A stretch of 64,000 bases of DNA from NCBI RefSeq assembly GCF_016904885.1, contig NZ_JADWYI010000001.1, positions 4,216,001 through 4,280,000 on the forward strand, written 5' to 3'. Below, one piece after another: positions 47,379-55,737 of the stretch; within the stretch, counting starts at the first letter, position 1; each line of letters opens with the position of its first letter. A program made the position numbers and the translations under genes. The stretch is from Archangium primigenium. GTDB lineage: Bacteria; Myxococcota; Myxococcia; Myxococcales; Myxococcaceae. The notes beneath the pieces were generated by a model. The model made no database searches and was not told where the DNA came from. It saw nothing but the letters and a program-made list of their open reading frames with translations.

Positions 47379-49100
47379 TCAGTAGATGGACGAGACCTCG
47401 GCCCCATTGAAGTAGAAACGAAGGATGTCCTGGTAGCGCTGCCCGGCCTCGGCCCGGCCGATGGCGCCCGTCTGGCACATGCCCACGCCGTGGCCCCAGC
47501 CGCCGCCCCGGAAGCGCCAGCCCACCACGCGCCCCTCGGCGTCCTGCTCCTCCTCGACCAGGGCCATGGCGCTGTTCAGCATGCCGAAGAGCCGGCGGAT
47601 GTTGAGTTCGCCGCGCACCTGGGTGACGCCGCGCTCGCCGGCCACCGTGAGCGTGCGCGCCCGCCCCGACACGCCCCGCTCCCCGAGGCTCAGCGCCCGC
47701 ACGGGCCCCACCTTGAGGTGCTGGGTGAGGGCGTTGACCTGCTCCACGCTGAAGCGCTTCTCCCAGCGGTACTTGCTCGGCTGGGCGAAGCTGGACAGGC
47801 GGCACATGGTGGGCAGGTCCGCGCGCAGGTACTCGGCGAGCGTGGCCGGGGTGGTCAGCCCCTCGGGCGAGCGCAGCACGTCCGGCCGGCCGCGCAGGTT
47901 GGGGTTGGGCGGGCCGCCCCAGACGACGTCGTTGTCCTCGGTGTGGCCGCCGCACACCGCGCTGTACACCGAGTCCACCAGGCGCCCCGTCTGGGAGAAG
48001 AGGCCCTCGCCCCGGGTGGCCTCCACCGCCGCCGTGGTGCTGGCGGCCTCGCCCGTGCGGCCCCGGTACACCGCGCAGTGCTGCTCGGAGCACAGGAGGA
48101 AGGGGTCCGCCAGGTGCTTGATGCCCACCTTCGCGAGCACCTCGCCGCGCGCCGTCACCGCCTGGGCCTTGAGCGCCTCGGGGTGGGCCCGGGCGTAGAT
48201 CTCCGAGGGCACCAGCCCCTTGAGCAGATCCTCCAGCTTCACCGCGTTGACCACCGCGAGCGTGCCGTGCCGGTCCACCGCGAGCTGGAGCGTGCCCCGG
48301 TAGGCGCGGTCCTCGAAGCCGTGGTTGTCGTAGCCCACGTCATGCTCCACCTGCCGCACCTCGAAGCCCGCGTCGTCCAGCGTCTCCATGGACAGGGTGT
48401 CCTGGGCGAGCCCCACCACCGCGCCCGCCTGATCCTTCACCTCGAGGATGGCGTGCGAGGGGGTGCGCACCTCCTCGAACAGGGTGGTGCGCACGCCAAA
48501 GTCGCGCAGGAGCGCGGCCTGACGCGTGGGGGCGTCCCGCGGCGCCAGCTCCTCGTCCAAGAGCAGCAGGTAGCGCCGGTTGTCGATGACCTTGCCGGCG
48601 ATGCCGTAGATGACCCCCAGCACGTGCACGCGCACGGCGAGGCCCCGGGCCTGCCACTGCGCCTGGGCCTCGGCGAGTCCCGCCTTGTCCGCGAAGGGAA
48701 GCTCCGCGAGCTGCACGCGCGCGGACAGCACCGCGGGGGAGCCCTCCGTCACCCGGGCCGTCCACACCGAGCCCGCGGGCGCCTCCAGGAACTTGTCCCC
48801 CTCGCCCCCGAAGCGCAGCCGCATCCGGCCCCGGGGCACGAAGCGCACCTCGGGCCGGCCCTGCATCAGCCCGATGGGCACCCGCGGCTCGCCGCCCCGG
48901 AAGTCCAGGCGCCGGCGCGCGTCCGGCACGGGCAGCTCCTCGGCGGACAGCTCCAGTCGGGGAGCGGGCGCGGGCGCCGGAGGCGGCGCGGGCGCGACGG
49001 CGGGGCGCTCGGGGGGCGGCGCGGGCGCGGGGGCCGCCGACGGGGGCGTCGCGCACGTGACGAGCAACAGCGGAAGGAGGGCGAGGACGGCGCGGTTCAA
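47379..49100 (-). CDS. SpoIID/LytB domain protein
   Basis: A 573-residue exported protein with a TTG start (MNRAVLALLPLLLVTC, possible lipoprotein with Cys16). An Ala/Pro-rich linker follows, then domains up to ~260. The SpoIID domain lies at about 270-440: YRGTLQLAVDRHGTLAVVNAVKLEDLLKGLVPSEI, HPEALKAQAVTARGEVLA and SVYSAVCGGHTEDN. The end has GGWGHGVGMCQTGAIGRAEAG, typical of the family. SpoIID cleaves stripped glycan strands of peptidoglycan as a lytic transglycosylase, here perhaps in sporulation or cell-wall turnover. Confidence 0.9.
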   Translation of the reverse strand: MNRAVLALLPLLLVTCATPPSAAPAPAPPPERPAVAPAPPPAPAPAPRLELSAEELPVPDARRRLDFRGGEPRVPIGLMQGRPEVRFVPRGRMRLRFGGEGDKFLEAPAGSVWTARVTEGSPAVLSARVQLAELPFADKAGLAEAQAQWQARGLAVRVHVLGVIYGIAGKVIDNRRYLLLLDEELAPRDAPTRQAALLRDFGVRTTLFEEVRTPSHAILEVKDQAGAVVGLAQDTLSMETLDDAGFEVRQVEHDVGYDNHGFEDRAYRGTLQLAVDRHGTLAVVNAVKLEDLLKGLVPSEIYARAHPEALKAQAVTARGEVLAKVGIKHLADPFLLCSEQHCAVYRGRTGEAASTTAAVEATRGEGLFSQTGRLVDSVYSAVCGGHTEDNDVVWGGPPNPNLRGRPDVLRSPEGLTTPATLAEYLRADLPTMCRLSSFAQPSKYRWEKRFSVEQVNALTQHLKVGPVRALSLGERGVSGRARTLTVAGERGVTQVRGELNIRRLFGMLNSAMALVEEEQDAEGRVVGWRFRGGGWGHGVGMCQTGAIGRAEAGQRYQDILRFYFNGAEVSSIY

Positions 49101-49354
49101 GGGCCCCCCAAGCTACCCGTGGACCGCCCCGGCCGCCATTCCCGGATGGCGGCCTCACTCCAGGTACGGGGGGTTCAGTAGAACCTTGCGTCGAAGGACG
49201 TGGGTTTGCCCCCCAGCCGTGCACGTTGCCGCTCCCGCCGGGTCCAACCCCGAGCACGAAAGGCCACGGGCTCTGGTATCCTCCCGACTTCCGAGGTTGA
49301 GCGCATGACCGAACTTCCGCCGTTACAGGCCGGTTCCGCCGCAGGTGCGGCACC

Positions 49355-51317
49355 ATGAAGACCATGCGGGAGGACGTGGTGCGGCCGGGCATGGGGGTGA
49401 GCGGCTACCGCATCGAGAGGAAGCTGGGGGGCTGGCGGCTTCGGCAAGGTGTTCCTCGCGTGGCGAGACGGCGGCCCGTGCGCCCTCAAGTTCATCCACC
49501 TGGAGAGCGTGGGGGAGTGGGGCTGGCGCGAGCTGTTCATCATGCTGCGCCACGAGTTCCCCAACGTGGTGAAGCTGCTCAGTCACTTCAAATGGCCGGA
49601 GGAGAAGCCCGAGTACCTGGTGCTCGTCATGGAGTACGTGCCGGGAGTGACGCTCTATCAGTGGGCCCGGGACAACAACCCGAGCGCCCGCGAGCTGGTA
49701 GAGAAGTTGCTGCCTCTCTCCCGGGCGTTGAAGGAGGTCCACGCCAAGGAGGTGAAGCACCGGGACTTGAAGGGCGACAACGTGCTGGTGCGCGATGCGG
49801 ACGGAGCGCCAGTGCTGGTGGACTTCGGCGCGGGCACCATGCCGGGCACTCCTCGCGTCACCGGAGCCCTGGCCCCGGCCAACCTCCGCTACCGCGGCCC
49901 CGAGGCCGTGGCCTTCTTCCTGCGCGAGAGCCGAAAGCGGGGGGAGCGCTACGACTACTCGGTGAGGGACGAGCTGTACGCGCTGGGCGTCATCCTCTAC
50001 GTGCTCGCCACCGACGTGTACCCCTTCAACGGTCCCGACGACGAGCTGCTGGGCGAGATTCTCGAGGGCAACCCCAAGCCCCCACTCGTACGCAATTCCC
50101 GCGTGCCCCGGGCCTTGAGTGAGCTGTGCCTGCGCCTGCTGGCCAAGGCGAATGCCCGCGTGCCGGACGCCGAGGCCCTGAGCGAGGCGCTGGAGAAGCT
50201 GCTGAAAGAGGCGAAGGCGGACCCTCGCCGCTGGGAGATGCCGTTGTGCTACGGCTGGACGGTGGACGGACGCACCACCGAGAACGCGCCGGAGCGGGTG
50301 GGCCACGATCCCCAGGCGTGGCTGCGCCGGTGGATCCGGCAGAAGCCCAAGCGAGGCAGCCCGCCCGCGACTCCTGCTCCTCCCGTCGTCGCTCCCGCCC
50401 CACCCGAGCCGCCCACCGCGTCAACCGTCTCCACGCTTCGCGCCCGATTGAGACGGGCCATTCCCGTCCGCGTGGCCGGGACCGTGGTGGGGCTCGTGGT
50501 GGGCGTGGGCTTCTTCCTCGGCCAGCTTCGGCCGACACCTCACGCCCCTGCTTCGCCACCAGCACCAGGCCAACCGGTGTTGGCGTCATCTGTTCCTGCG
50601 GAATTCTCTTTCGACGGCCCGATGCCATGGGCCACGCACGTCCATGAAGTGGCGCCCCCGTGGAAGCCGCCTGAAGCTGACACAGGCGCAGCGCCCCCGA
50701 GGGCGGACACCCCTGCGCCCGTCACCACCGTGACGCTCAGCTCGGGAACGACTCGCATGAAGAAAAAGGCCCCCGGCTCACAGGCGGAGAGGGAGAAGAA
50801 GGGCACCGGCTCCACCGGGGCCAATGTGCTGCTCGCCGTGGCCGCCGTCGCCAACATGGCGTGTCCCGGTGCTCAGGTGCGCAAGGAGCCCGCGCCCCAG
50901 GCGTGCCCGGCCGGTGCCGTCGAGACCATGACGCGCCAGCTCGGCCTCCGCCTCGGAAGGAGACACGGCGCCAACATGCCCGGTTTGAAGCGGTTCAGTA
51001 ACGAGCGCATCCCCGCGAAGGATGGCGCTGTCTCACTTGAGTTGGCGGGGGCCTGGGAGGAGGGAGTTGATGGCCTGAGCTGGGGGGGGCGAGTCGTGCT
51101 GCCGAATGGCACTCGTCTCACTGGGCAGCTCTGCATCGGTGAGAAGCGCGTTTACGGACGCATCACCCAGGCCGTCACGCCCACCGGGGACACGTTCACC
51201 GTCTGCATGGAGCTGTACGACCAGACCGGGGATCGCGGTCTCGAGATCGAGCTTGATGGGGGAGCCATCAAGGTCTTCCCCCGCGTGGAGGTGAAGACGG
51301 TGGAGCGGTTCGAGTAG
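49355..51317 (+). CDS. Ser/Thr protein kinase with frameshift in the P-loop
   Basis: An Hanks-type kinase in two frames. The first piece starts at the ATG at 49355 (MKTMREDVVRPGMGVSGYRIERKLG). The second resumes with GGFGKVFLAWRDGGP and continues to 51317 (reading alone from 49449). Removing one G from the six-G run at 49426-49431 restores LGAGGFGKVF, an intact glycine loop. The rest is complete: ALKF Lys, HRDLKGDN, VDFGAG, and RYRGPEA. Then a Pro-rich linker, one transmembrane helix (RVAGTVVGLVVGVGFFLG) and an extracytoplasmic domain of about 200 residues. It precedes a DUF2381 gene, a frequent pairing in this group. Confidence 0.82.
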
Positions 51318-51424
51318 CACCATCCGGGGGCTTGGCGGGCCGGAAGCCCAGGCGGCTCGCACGACCGGGAAGCAAGGTGTGTTAGAGCCCACGTCCCCGG
51401 TCTCTTCGTGGAGGTTGCCGCCCC

Positions 51425-52351
51425 GTGCTCGCCTTGTCCCCCTCTGCTCTGCTAGGGCTGGCCTTGCTCACCGCACCTGTCGAGGCCACTGAGCGGGCGC
51501 CGCTCCCCACCTGCGAGGCGGGCACGCGCTACATCGAGCTGACGGCGGACACCCCCAGCAAGACGCCGGAGGTGTGCATCCGGCCGGAGTTGTCCCTCTC
51601 CCTGTTCTTCGACGCGAAGCTCACGCGCGTGGAGGTCGAGGGGCGGGAGCGGTTCCGCCGGGTGAAGCTGGTGGACGACACCCTGACGCTCGTGGCCTCG
51701 GAGGCGCTGCACGACGGGGAGCGCGTGCCGGTGACGGCTTACTTCGAGGACGGCGCGGCGCCAACGCGTGCCACCTTCGTGCTGGTGGTCCACCCCTCCC
51801 AGGCGGAGCGCCAGGTGGAGGTGTCGCGCCGCGAGCGCACCGTGGCCTCCCTCCGGCAGGGAGAGCAGCAGGCGCGAGCCGAGGCCCAGCAGTGCCGGGA
51901 GGAGAAGGCGCGTCTCCAGGCCGAGTGCCGCGGGCAGGGTGGGCTCACGGGTCTCATCGTCAACGAGTGGATGGGCGAAAAGGGGGTTGTCGCCCGAGTG
52001 CTCAAGGACGTCATCCAACACCCAGGAAGCTCGCTTGATGCGCAGAAGGTCATCAGCTACCGCGCCGTTGGACCTGTGGGAAGGGGACGAGTGGCCGTGG
52101 AGGTGGAACTGTTCAACCTGGGAACGGTGACCTGGATGCCAACGGGGGCGGCCCTGGTGGCTGCCAAGCGCGAGGAACTGACAGGGCTGAAAGTGTCGCC
52201 CCTGGAGCCCATCCCGCCAGGAGGGTTGCGGCGCATCGTGGTGGAGCTGGAGGCGGCGGAGCGCGAGGCCCGGGGAACCTACACGCTCAAGCTGTGGGCG
52301 GGAGAAGCTGGAGCCGAGGGCGTGACGCTCGACGGCGTGACGTTCCCTTAG
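51425..52351 (+). CDS. DUF2381 family protein
   Basis: A 308-residue exported protein with a GTG start and signal peptide ending near VEAT (residue 22). The N-terminal beta domain (CEAGTRYIELT, PEVCIRPELSLSLFFDAKL) and the central Gln/Glu/Arg-rich coiled coil (RRERTVASLRQGEQQ...CREEKARLQAEC) are typical of DUF2381 proteins of Cystobacter-type myxobacteria. The C-terminal half is again beta-rich (VAVEVELFNLG). Genes of this family repeatedly sit next to Ser/Thr kinases, as here. An IS5-family element has inserted at the stop codon, which remains TAG. Confidence 0.85.
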   Translation: MLALSPSALLGLALLTAPVEATERAPLPTCEAGTRYIELTADTPSKTPEVCIRPELSLSLFFDAKLTRVEVEGRERFRRVKLVDDTLTLVASEALHDGERVPVTAYFEDGAAPTRATFVLVVHPSQAERQVEVSRRERTVASLRQGEQQARAEAQQCREEKARLQAECRGQGGLTGLIVNEWMGEKGVVARVLKDVIQHPGSSLDAQKVISYRAVGPVGRGRVAVEVELFNLGTVTWMPTGAALVAAKREELTGLKVSPLEPIPPGGLRRIVVELEAAEREARGTYTLKLWAGEAGAEGVTLDGVTFP

Positions 52352-53414
52352 AGGGTGTTGAAGTGGGGCAGTCAGGCGAGGCGCCGGAGCATGAGGTCGA
52401 TCATGCCGAGCTGAATGAACGCTTCGGAGGAAGACTCCTGGCGCTCGTAGTCTTTTGAAAGACGCCGCTGCCGGTTCAGCCATCCAAAAGTCCTCTCCCC
52501 AATCCATCGTTTGGGAAGGAGAACAAAGCCCTTCGCCTGGTCCGAGCGCTTCACCACCTCGACGTCAATGCCACTCTCCTGGGCCACGGCTTGAACTTTC
52601 GGCCCGGCGTAACCGCCATCCACCCAGACCTTTTTGAGGGAGGGGTATTGTTGCGCGGCCAGGGGTAGCACCGCAGGGGTCGCGTCCCTGTCTTGTACAT
52701 CCCCTGTCGTCATCCACGCGACGAGCAGCAGCCCCAGCGTGTCGACCAACAAGTGGCGCTTCCTGCCCTTTATCTTCTTGCCCGCGTCGTACCCCTTGGT
52801 CTCTGCCTCCTGCATCGTCTTGACGCTCTGACTATCGAGAATCCCCGCGGTGGGCTCCTCGGCATGACCCTCTTTCTTGCGCACCTTGCGCCGAAGCTCA
52901 TCGTTGAGCTTCTTCCACGTCCCGTCCTTCTTCCACTTCGCGAAGTAGTGGTAGACGAGCTGCCAATCCGGCAGGTCATGCGGCATGTACCTCCACTGAG
53001 CTCCGGTGCGCTTGATATAGAGAATGGCGTTGACCACTTCTCGGCGCGGATGCAGCACTTCCTGCGGGCCGCAGTGGCTGGCTCGAACAAAGGGCTCTAT
53101 CAGCGCCCATTGTTCATCCGTCAGGTCCGTGGGGTAGCGCTGTCGCTCGGGCATGGGAAGGTCGCTCATGGCCCTGTGAGATAGTGACGCGAGCGAGGAA
53201 TGCAACTTGCGCGGTCATGTCGACGCTCCTACCTTCTCGGTCGACTCTTCACCGGAGGACAAAACGGACGGGAGCAATCCACAACGCGACTGCGGCTACA
53301 GGGCCGGGGCGGACCGAAAAGCAGCGGGCACCGCACAGAGCGGAGCGGTACTGCTTTTGTTTTTGTGAGGCCGCTATGGAGCGCAGAGGCCCCCTGTTTC
53401 AGTTCAACACCCTC
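52351..53414 (-). mobile_element. IS5-family insertion sequence, complete
   Basis: A 1064-base element with terminal inverted repeats GAGGGTGTTGAA (52351-52362) and TTCAACACCCTC (53403-53414), flanked by TTA target duplications (52348-52350 and 53415-53417). Three-base TNA duplications fit the IS1031 group of IS5. It encodes one intact transposase. Both ends are intact, so it may be active and recent. Confidence 0.88.
52372..53169 (-). CDS. IS5-family transposase
   Basis: A 265-residue DDE transposase. The N-terminal IS5 DUF4096-like region reads DLTDEQWALIEPF. The catalytic residues are D112 in GILDSQSVK, D184 in VWVDGGYAG and E225 in IGERTFGW, followed by LNRQRRLSKDYE. The length is typical for IS5 with a single frame, with no programmed frameshift. 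The ATG at 53169 is the start that matches the family; upstream codons in frame lie in the right end of the element. Confidence 0.93.
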   Translation of the reverse strand: MSDLPMPERQRYPTDLTDEQWALIEPFVRASHCGPQEVLHPRREVVNAILYIKRTGAQWRYMPHDLPDWQLVYHYFAKWKKDGTWKKLNDELRRKVRKKEGHAEEPTAGILDSQSVKTMQEAETKGYDAGKKIKGRKRHLLVDTLGLLLVAWMTTGDVQDRDATPAVLPLAAQQYPSLKKVWVDGGYAGPKVQAVAQESGIDVEVVKRSDQAKGFVLLPKRWIGERTFGWLNRQRRLSKDYERQESSSEAFIQLGMIDLMLRRLA

Positions 53415-53474
53415 TTAGAGTTTGTCGAACTCCATGGCGACTCGCCGCCAGAAGAATTCACGGGAGGGTTTCCA
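53415..53474 (-). pseudogene. N-terminal remnant of a duplicated partner gene
   Basis: Read on the minus strand, this stretch gives KPSREFFWRRVAMEFDKL and a TAA stop. The first 11 residues match the start of the gene at 54184 (KPSRELFWQRI) closely. It ends at the TTA target duplication. No start codon remains. It looks like a leftover from a duplication of the putative immunity gene. Confidence 0.5.
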
Positions 53475-53602
53475 TCGTTGGACTTACCGCCGCTACGCAG
53501 CCGGTAGGGACACGTCTCCAGCCTCTTCAGCAAGGCCGCAAGCTCGCAAGACGCGTCGCGTCGTGGATGCGACGGAGAAAGGAGCCCACGACCCCCTCTC
53601 CT
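53475..53602. other. Short non-coding spacer
   Basis: No gene or repeat is supported here. Open frames across it run antisense to the hypothetical gene that ends at 53603. Confidence 0.4.
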
Positions 53603-54184
53603 TCAAGTCGTGGGAGGAACAAGGTGGAGTCGGGGGCGTGCCCTTCGACGGTGCGACGCTCCCATGGGCTTGGGCACCGTCCGTGTTGGCGCGGGTGGTG
53701 TGAGGCCCTTCTTGGCCACCTGCTGCTTGACACTGGCGATGGCGTCCAGGCCCTCCTCCCGCCGGTAGTGGCCCTGCCGGATGCGGCGCAATCGGCGCTC
53801 CGCGTCCTCCACCATCGCCCAGGCCTTTGGGGCTCGGTTCCGGTCGTGGCTCGACATCCACAGCAGGGCGAGGCAGGCGGTATGAACCTGATTCTCCAGG
53901 TCGATGAAGCCAAGCCGGTTGATGCGGCGCAGCGCCCGCGAGAACTCCTCCCAGGTCTTGGCGCGAGGATGCGCGACGTTCAGGATGTCATGGGCGATCA
54001 GCCTCTTGATGTGCTGCCGCTCCCACTCCGTCCGCGCGCCCTCCAGCAACCTCTTCTGAAGGGCCAGGTATTCGCGCTCCGCTGTCTCGAAGGAAACCCG
54101 CTCGGAGCCCGGACCGAAGGCCATGAAGGCATCGTGGCGCTCCTTGACGATCCGCTGCCAGAACAACTCCCGTGAGGGCTTCAT
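53603..54184 (-). CDS. Helical cytosolic protein, candidate immunity partner
   Basis: A 193-residue protein with no signal peptide. It is mostly helical and highly charged (KPSRELFWQRIVKERHDAF, then EREYLALQKRLLEGARTEWERQHIKRL). The C-terminal 30 residues are basic. No family is recognised. It starts 3 bases after the stop codon of a lipoprotein gene, behind GGGAGGG, so the pair is translated together. Order and size fit a toxin-immunity pair of the polymorphic toxin type, and a fragment of a paralogue nearby supports that idea. Function is inferred from context. Confidence 0.68.
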   Translation of the reverse strand: MKPSRELFWQRIVKERHDAFMAFGPGSERVSFETAEREYLALQKRLLEGARTEWERQHIKRLIAHDILNVAHPRAKTWEEFSRALRRINRLGFIDLENQVHTACLALLWMSSHDRNRAPKAWAMVEDAERRLRRIRQGHYRREEGLDAIASVKQQVAKKGLTPPAPTRTVPKPMGASHRRRARPRLHLVPPTT

Positions 54185-54187
54185 GAC

Positions 54188-54664
54188 TTACCCTCCCGGG
54201 CACTGCTTGCCGTTTGCACGATACGGCCAATACCTCTTCTTCCTGCATAGGTCGAAACAGCTCTGGCAGTGGCTCGTGCCATACTGGATGTTGATCTTGA
54301 GCCCGCGCTTCTCGACGCACCGCACGTAGTATGCCCGGCACATCTTATCGACCTCCTCGTCGGTCATCTCGTGGTCATCGGAAACCTTGATGAGCGGCGG
54401 TGGACGGAGGGGCGGAGTCTCGGTCGGAGGTGTTTTCGTCTCGGCAAGGGATGGCTGCTGCTGCGCTGGTGGAGCTGCACCGCACTTCTCGTACTGGCCG
54501 GGGTTCTGCTTGAGGCAGCAGGTCACAGTGCTGTCCATCTGGTTGCACTCGCCTGCCAGTGCCGCATCCGCCCCCACACACCCCGAGGCCAACACCATGG
54601 CGAGGATGGCCGCCATAAACGGGGTGGACACGTTGCCCGTCCTATCAGGTCCCAAGAAGCGCAT
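54188..54664 (-). CDS. Cys-rich lipoprotein, candidate polymorphic toxin
   Basis: A 158-residue lipoprotein: the signal ends with the lipobox LASGC (Cys29). The mature part starts with a Cys-rich segment (ECNQMDSTVTCCLKQNPGQYEKCG), continues with a Pro/Thr-rich linker (70-95) and ends with a conserved-looking Cys domain (MCRAYYVRCVEKRG, then CQSCFDLCRKKRYWP and NGKQCPGG). The layout, lipoprotein head plus variable C-terminal domain plus downstream partner, resembles SitA-type toxins passed between myxobacterial cells by outer-membrane exchange. Similarity to a named Sit family is not established. A GTG at 54676 is also in frame, but it would place the lipobox further in. Confidence 0.68.
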   Translation of the reverse strand: MRFLGPDRTGNVSTPFMAAILAMVLASGCVGADAALAGECNQMDSTVTCCLKQNPGQYEKCGAAPPAQQQPSLAETKTPPTETPPLRPPPLIKVSDDHEMTDEEVDKMCRAYYVRCVEKRGLKINIQYGTSHCQSCFDLCRKKRYWPYRANGKQCPGG

Positions 54665-55022
54665 GAGCCCTCCCACGGTGGGTTGCCATGCGATCTCTGG
54701 CTAAACCTCCAAAACCATCAATCCGTATAAGACAATAATTCCTACCCGCGTGGGGTTATCAACACGTCCAAGCGTCTACTGGCCAACCCGCCGGGTTTCC
54801 AGGCGAGGCATGGGAGTTGGAAACTCCTCTGGGGGGCGGGCGCCAGGGCCCACTCTGCTTGCTCCCCTTGGGGCGGGATTCCACTCCCATAGGTTGAGAC
54901 AAGCAGGCACGTGTGCGGTCGCCTGGGACTTTTTCCGGGAGGCAGTCGTGTTACTTGGGAGGTGGGCATGCGCCTCGCTCCATGAGCGCCTCGTGCACAT
55001 ACTCGTGCACATAAATGGTTGC
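54665..55022. other. Non-coding interval, AT-richer than surroundings
   Basis: No gene is supported in these 358 bases. The stretch 54690-54765 is lower in GC than the rest of the window, as expected for the control region of the lipoprotein gene. A GTGGGAGGG ribosome-binding site lies at its left end on the minus strand. Confidence 0.45.
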
Positions 55023-55490
55023 TCACTCTTCGTGGTCGTCGCTGTCGCGCCCACGCATCCGGTATCTGACGGCCTCGTCGAGCCTGCTGAAGTTCTGCCC
55101 GAGGGCTCGGAGCTGCCCGCGCCGGAGGTCTCCCTCGGCGACGCGCTTGCGCATTGCGGCGAACCACTCAGGCGTGTAGTCAGGCCCCGGGCTAACGACT
55201 GGATCCTGTGAGATACGGCGCGCGCATCGCTCCAACCGCTTCAGCAGGCTCAAGCGGTAATGGAACGGCTCGGTGACGGTCTTCCAGAGGTGCTCGGACA
55301 CCTCTTCGAGCATGGGCCCACAGGTAGAGCCGATCCGAACGACCTTCTTGGGCTCGCGCTGCAACTCCATCACCCAGACGTATCGGATGGGCTCCCCACA
55401 GCGCTCACAGTTCCCACTCACGGACCCGAGATCCTTGATGCCCAGGAACATCCAAGGACCCATGCGCGCCATGGCGGGGATGGTGAGCAT
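55023..55490 (-). CDS. Zinc-finger-like hypothetical protein
   Basis: A 155-residue protein. CERCGEPIRYVWVMELQ followed by RIGSTCGPMLEE gives a CxxC...C arrangement like a treble-clef zinc finger seen in phage and plasmid proteins. The C-terminal half is helical and basic. The ATG at 55490 is chosen because GGAGGAGG lies 5 bases upstream; the frame is open a little further. Function unknown. It is divergent from the pseudokinase operon, with 247 bases between them. Confidence 0.65.
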   Translation of the reverse strand: MLTIPAMARMGPWMFLGIKDLGSVSGNCERCGEPIRYVWVMELQREPKKVVRIGSTCGPMLEEVSEHLWKTVTEPFHYRLSLLKRLERCARRISQDPVVSPGPDYTPEWFAAMRKRVAEGDLRRGQLRALGQNFSRLDEAVRYRMRGRDSDDHEE

Positions 55491-55678
55491 CTGATCCTCC
55501 TCCACCTCGGTGAAACTTCCCAAAAGTATAGGGCGGATGCGGCCCTCACGGGGTGGGGAGCGTCACAAGTAGTCTCAGCGCGCCAGCGCCGCCCTGACAG
55601 CATCCCCACTCCAACAGGTTGAGTCTGGGCGCTGACCTGCTTGGTTGGCTGGCACTTTCCTTCGACGATCTTCCATGT

Positions 55679-55720
55679 TACCTGAAAGGGGCTCAAGATT
55701 AATTCTGAGTACCTGAAAGG
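55679..55720 (+). promoter_or_regulatory. 11-base direct repeats before the pseudokinase gene
   Basis: TACCTGAAAGG at 55679-55689 and 55710-55720, 31 bases apart (three helical turns). ATTAAT lies between them and AGGAGG follows just before the GTG start at 55738. Likely an operator for a regulator that binds one face of the DNA. Confidence 0.5.
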
Positions 55721-55737
55721 TCTAGGAGGCAACCTTC

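Noticed and set aside
55650-55665. Sigma-54-like TGGCAC-N5-TTCG before the pseudokinase gene
   Set aside because: Spacing fits, but the essential GC of the -12 element is CG.
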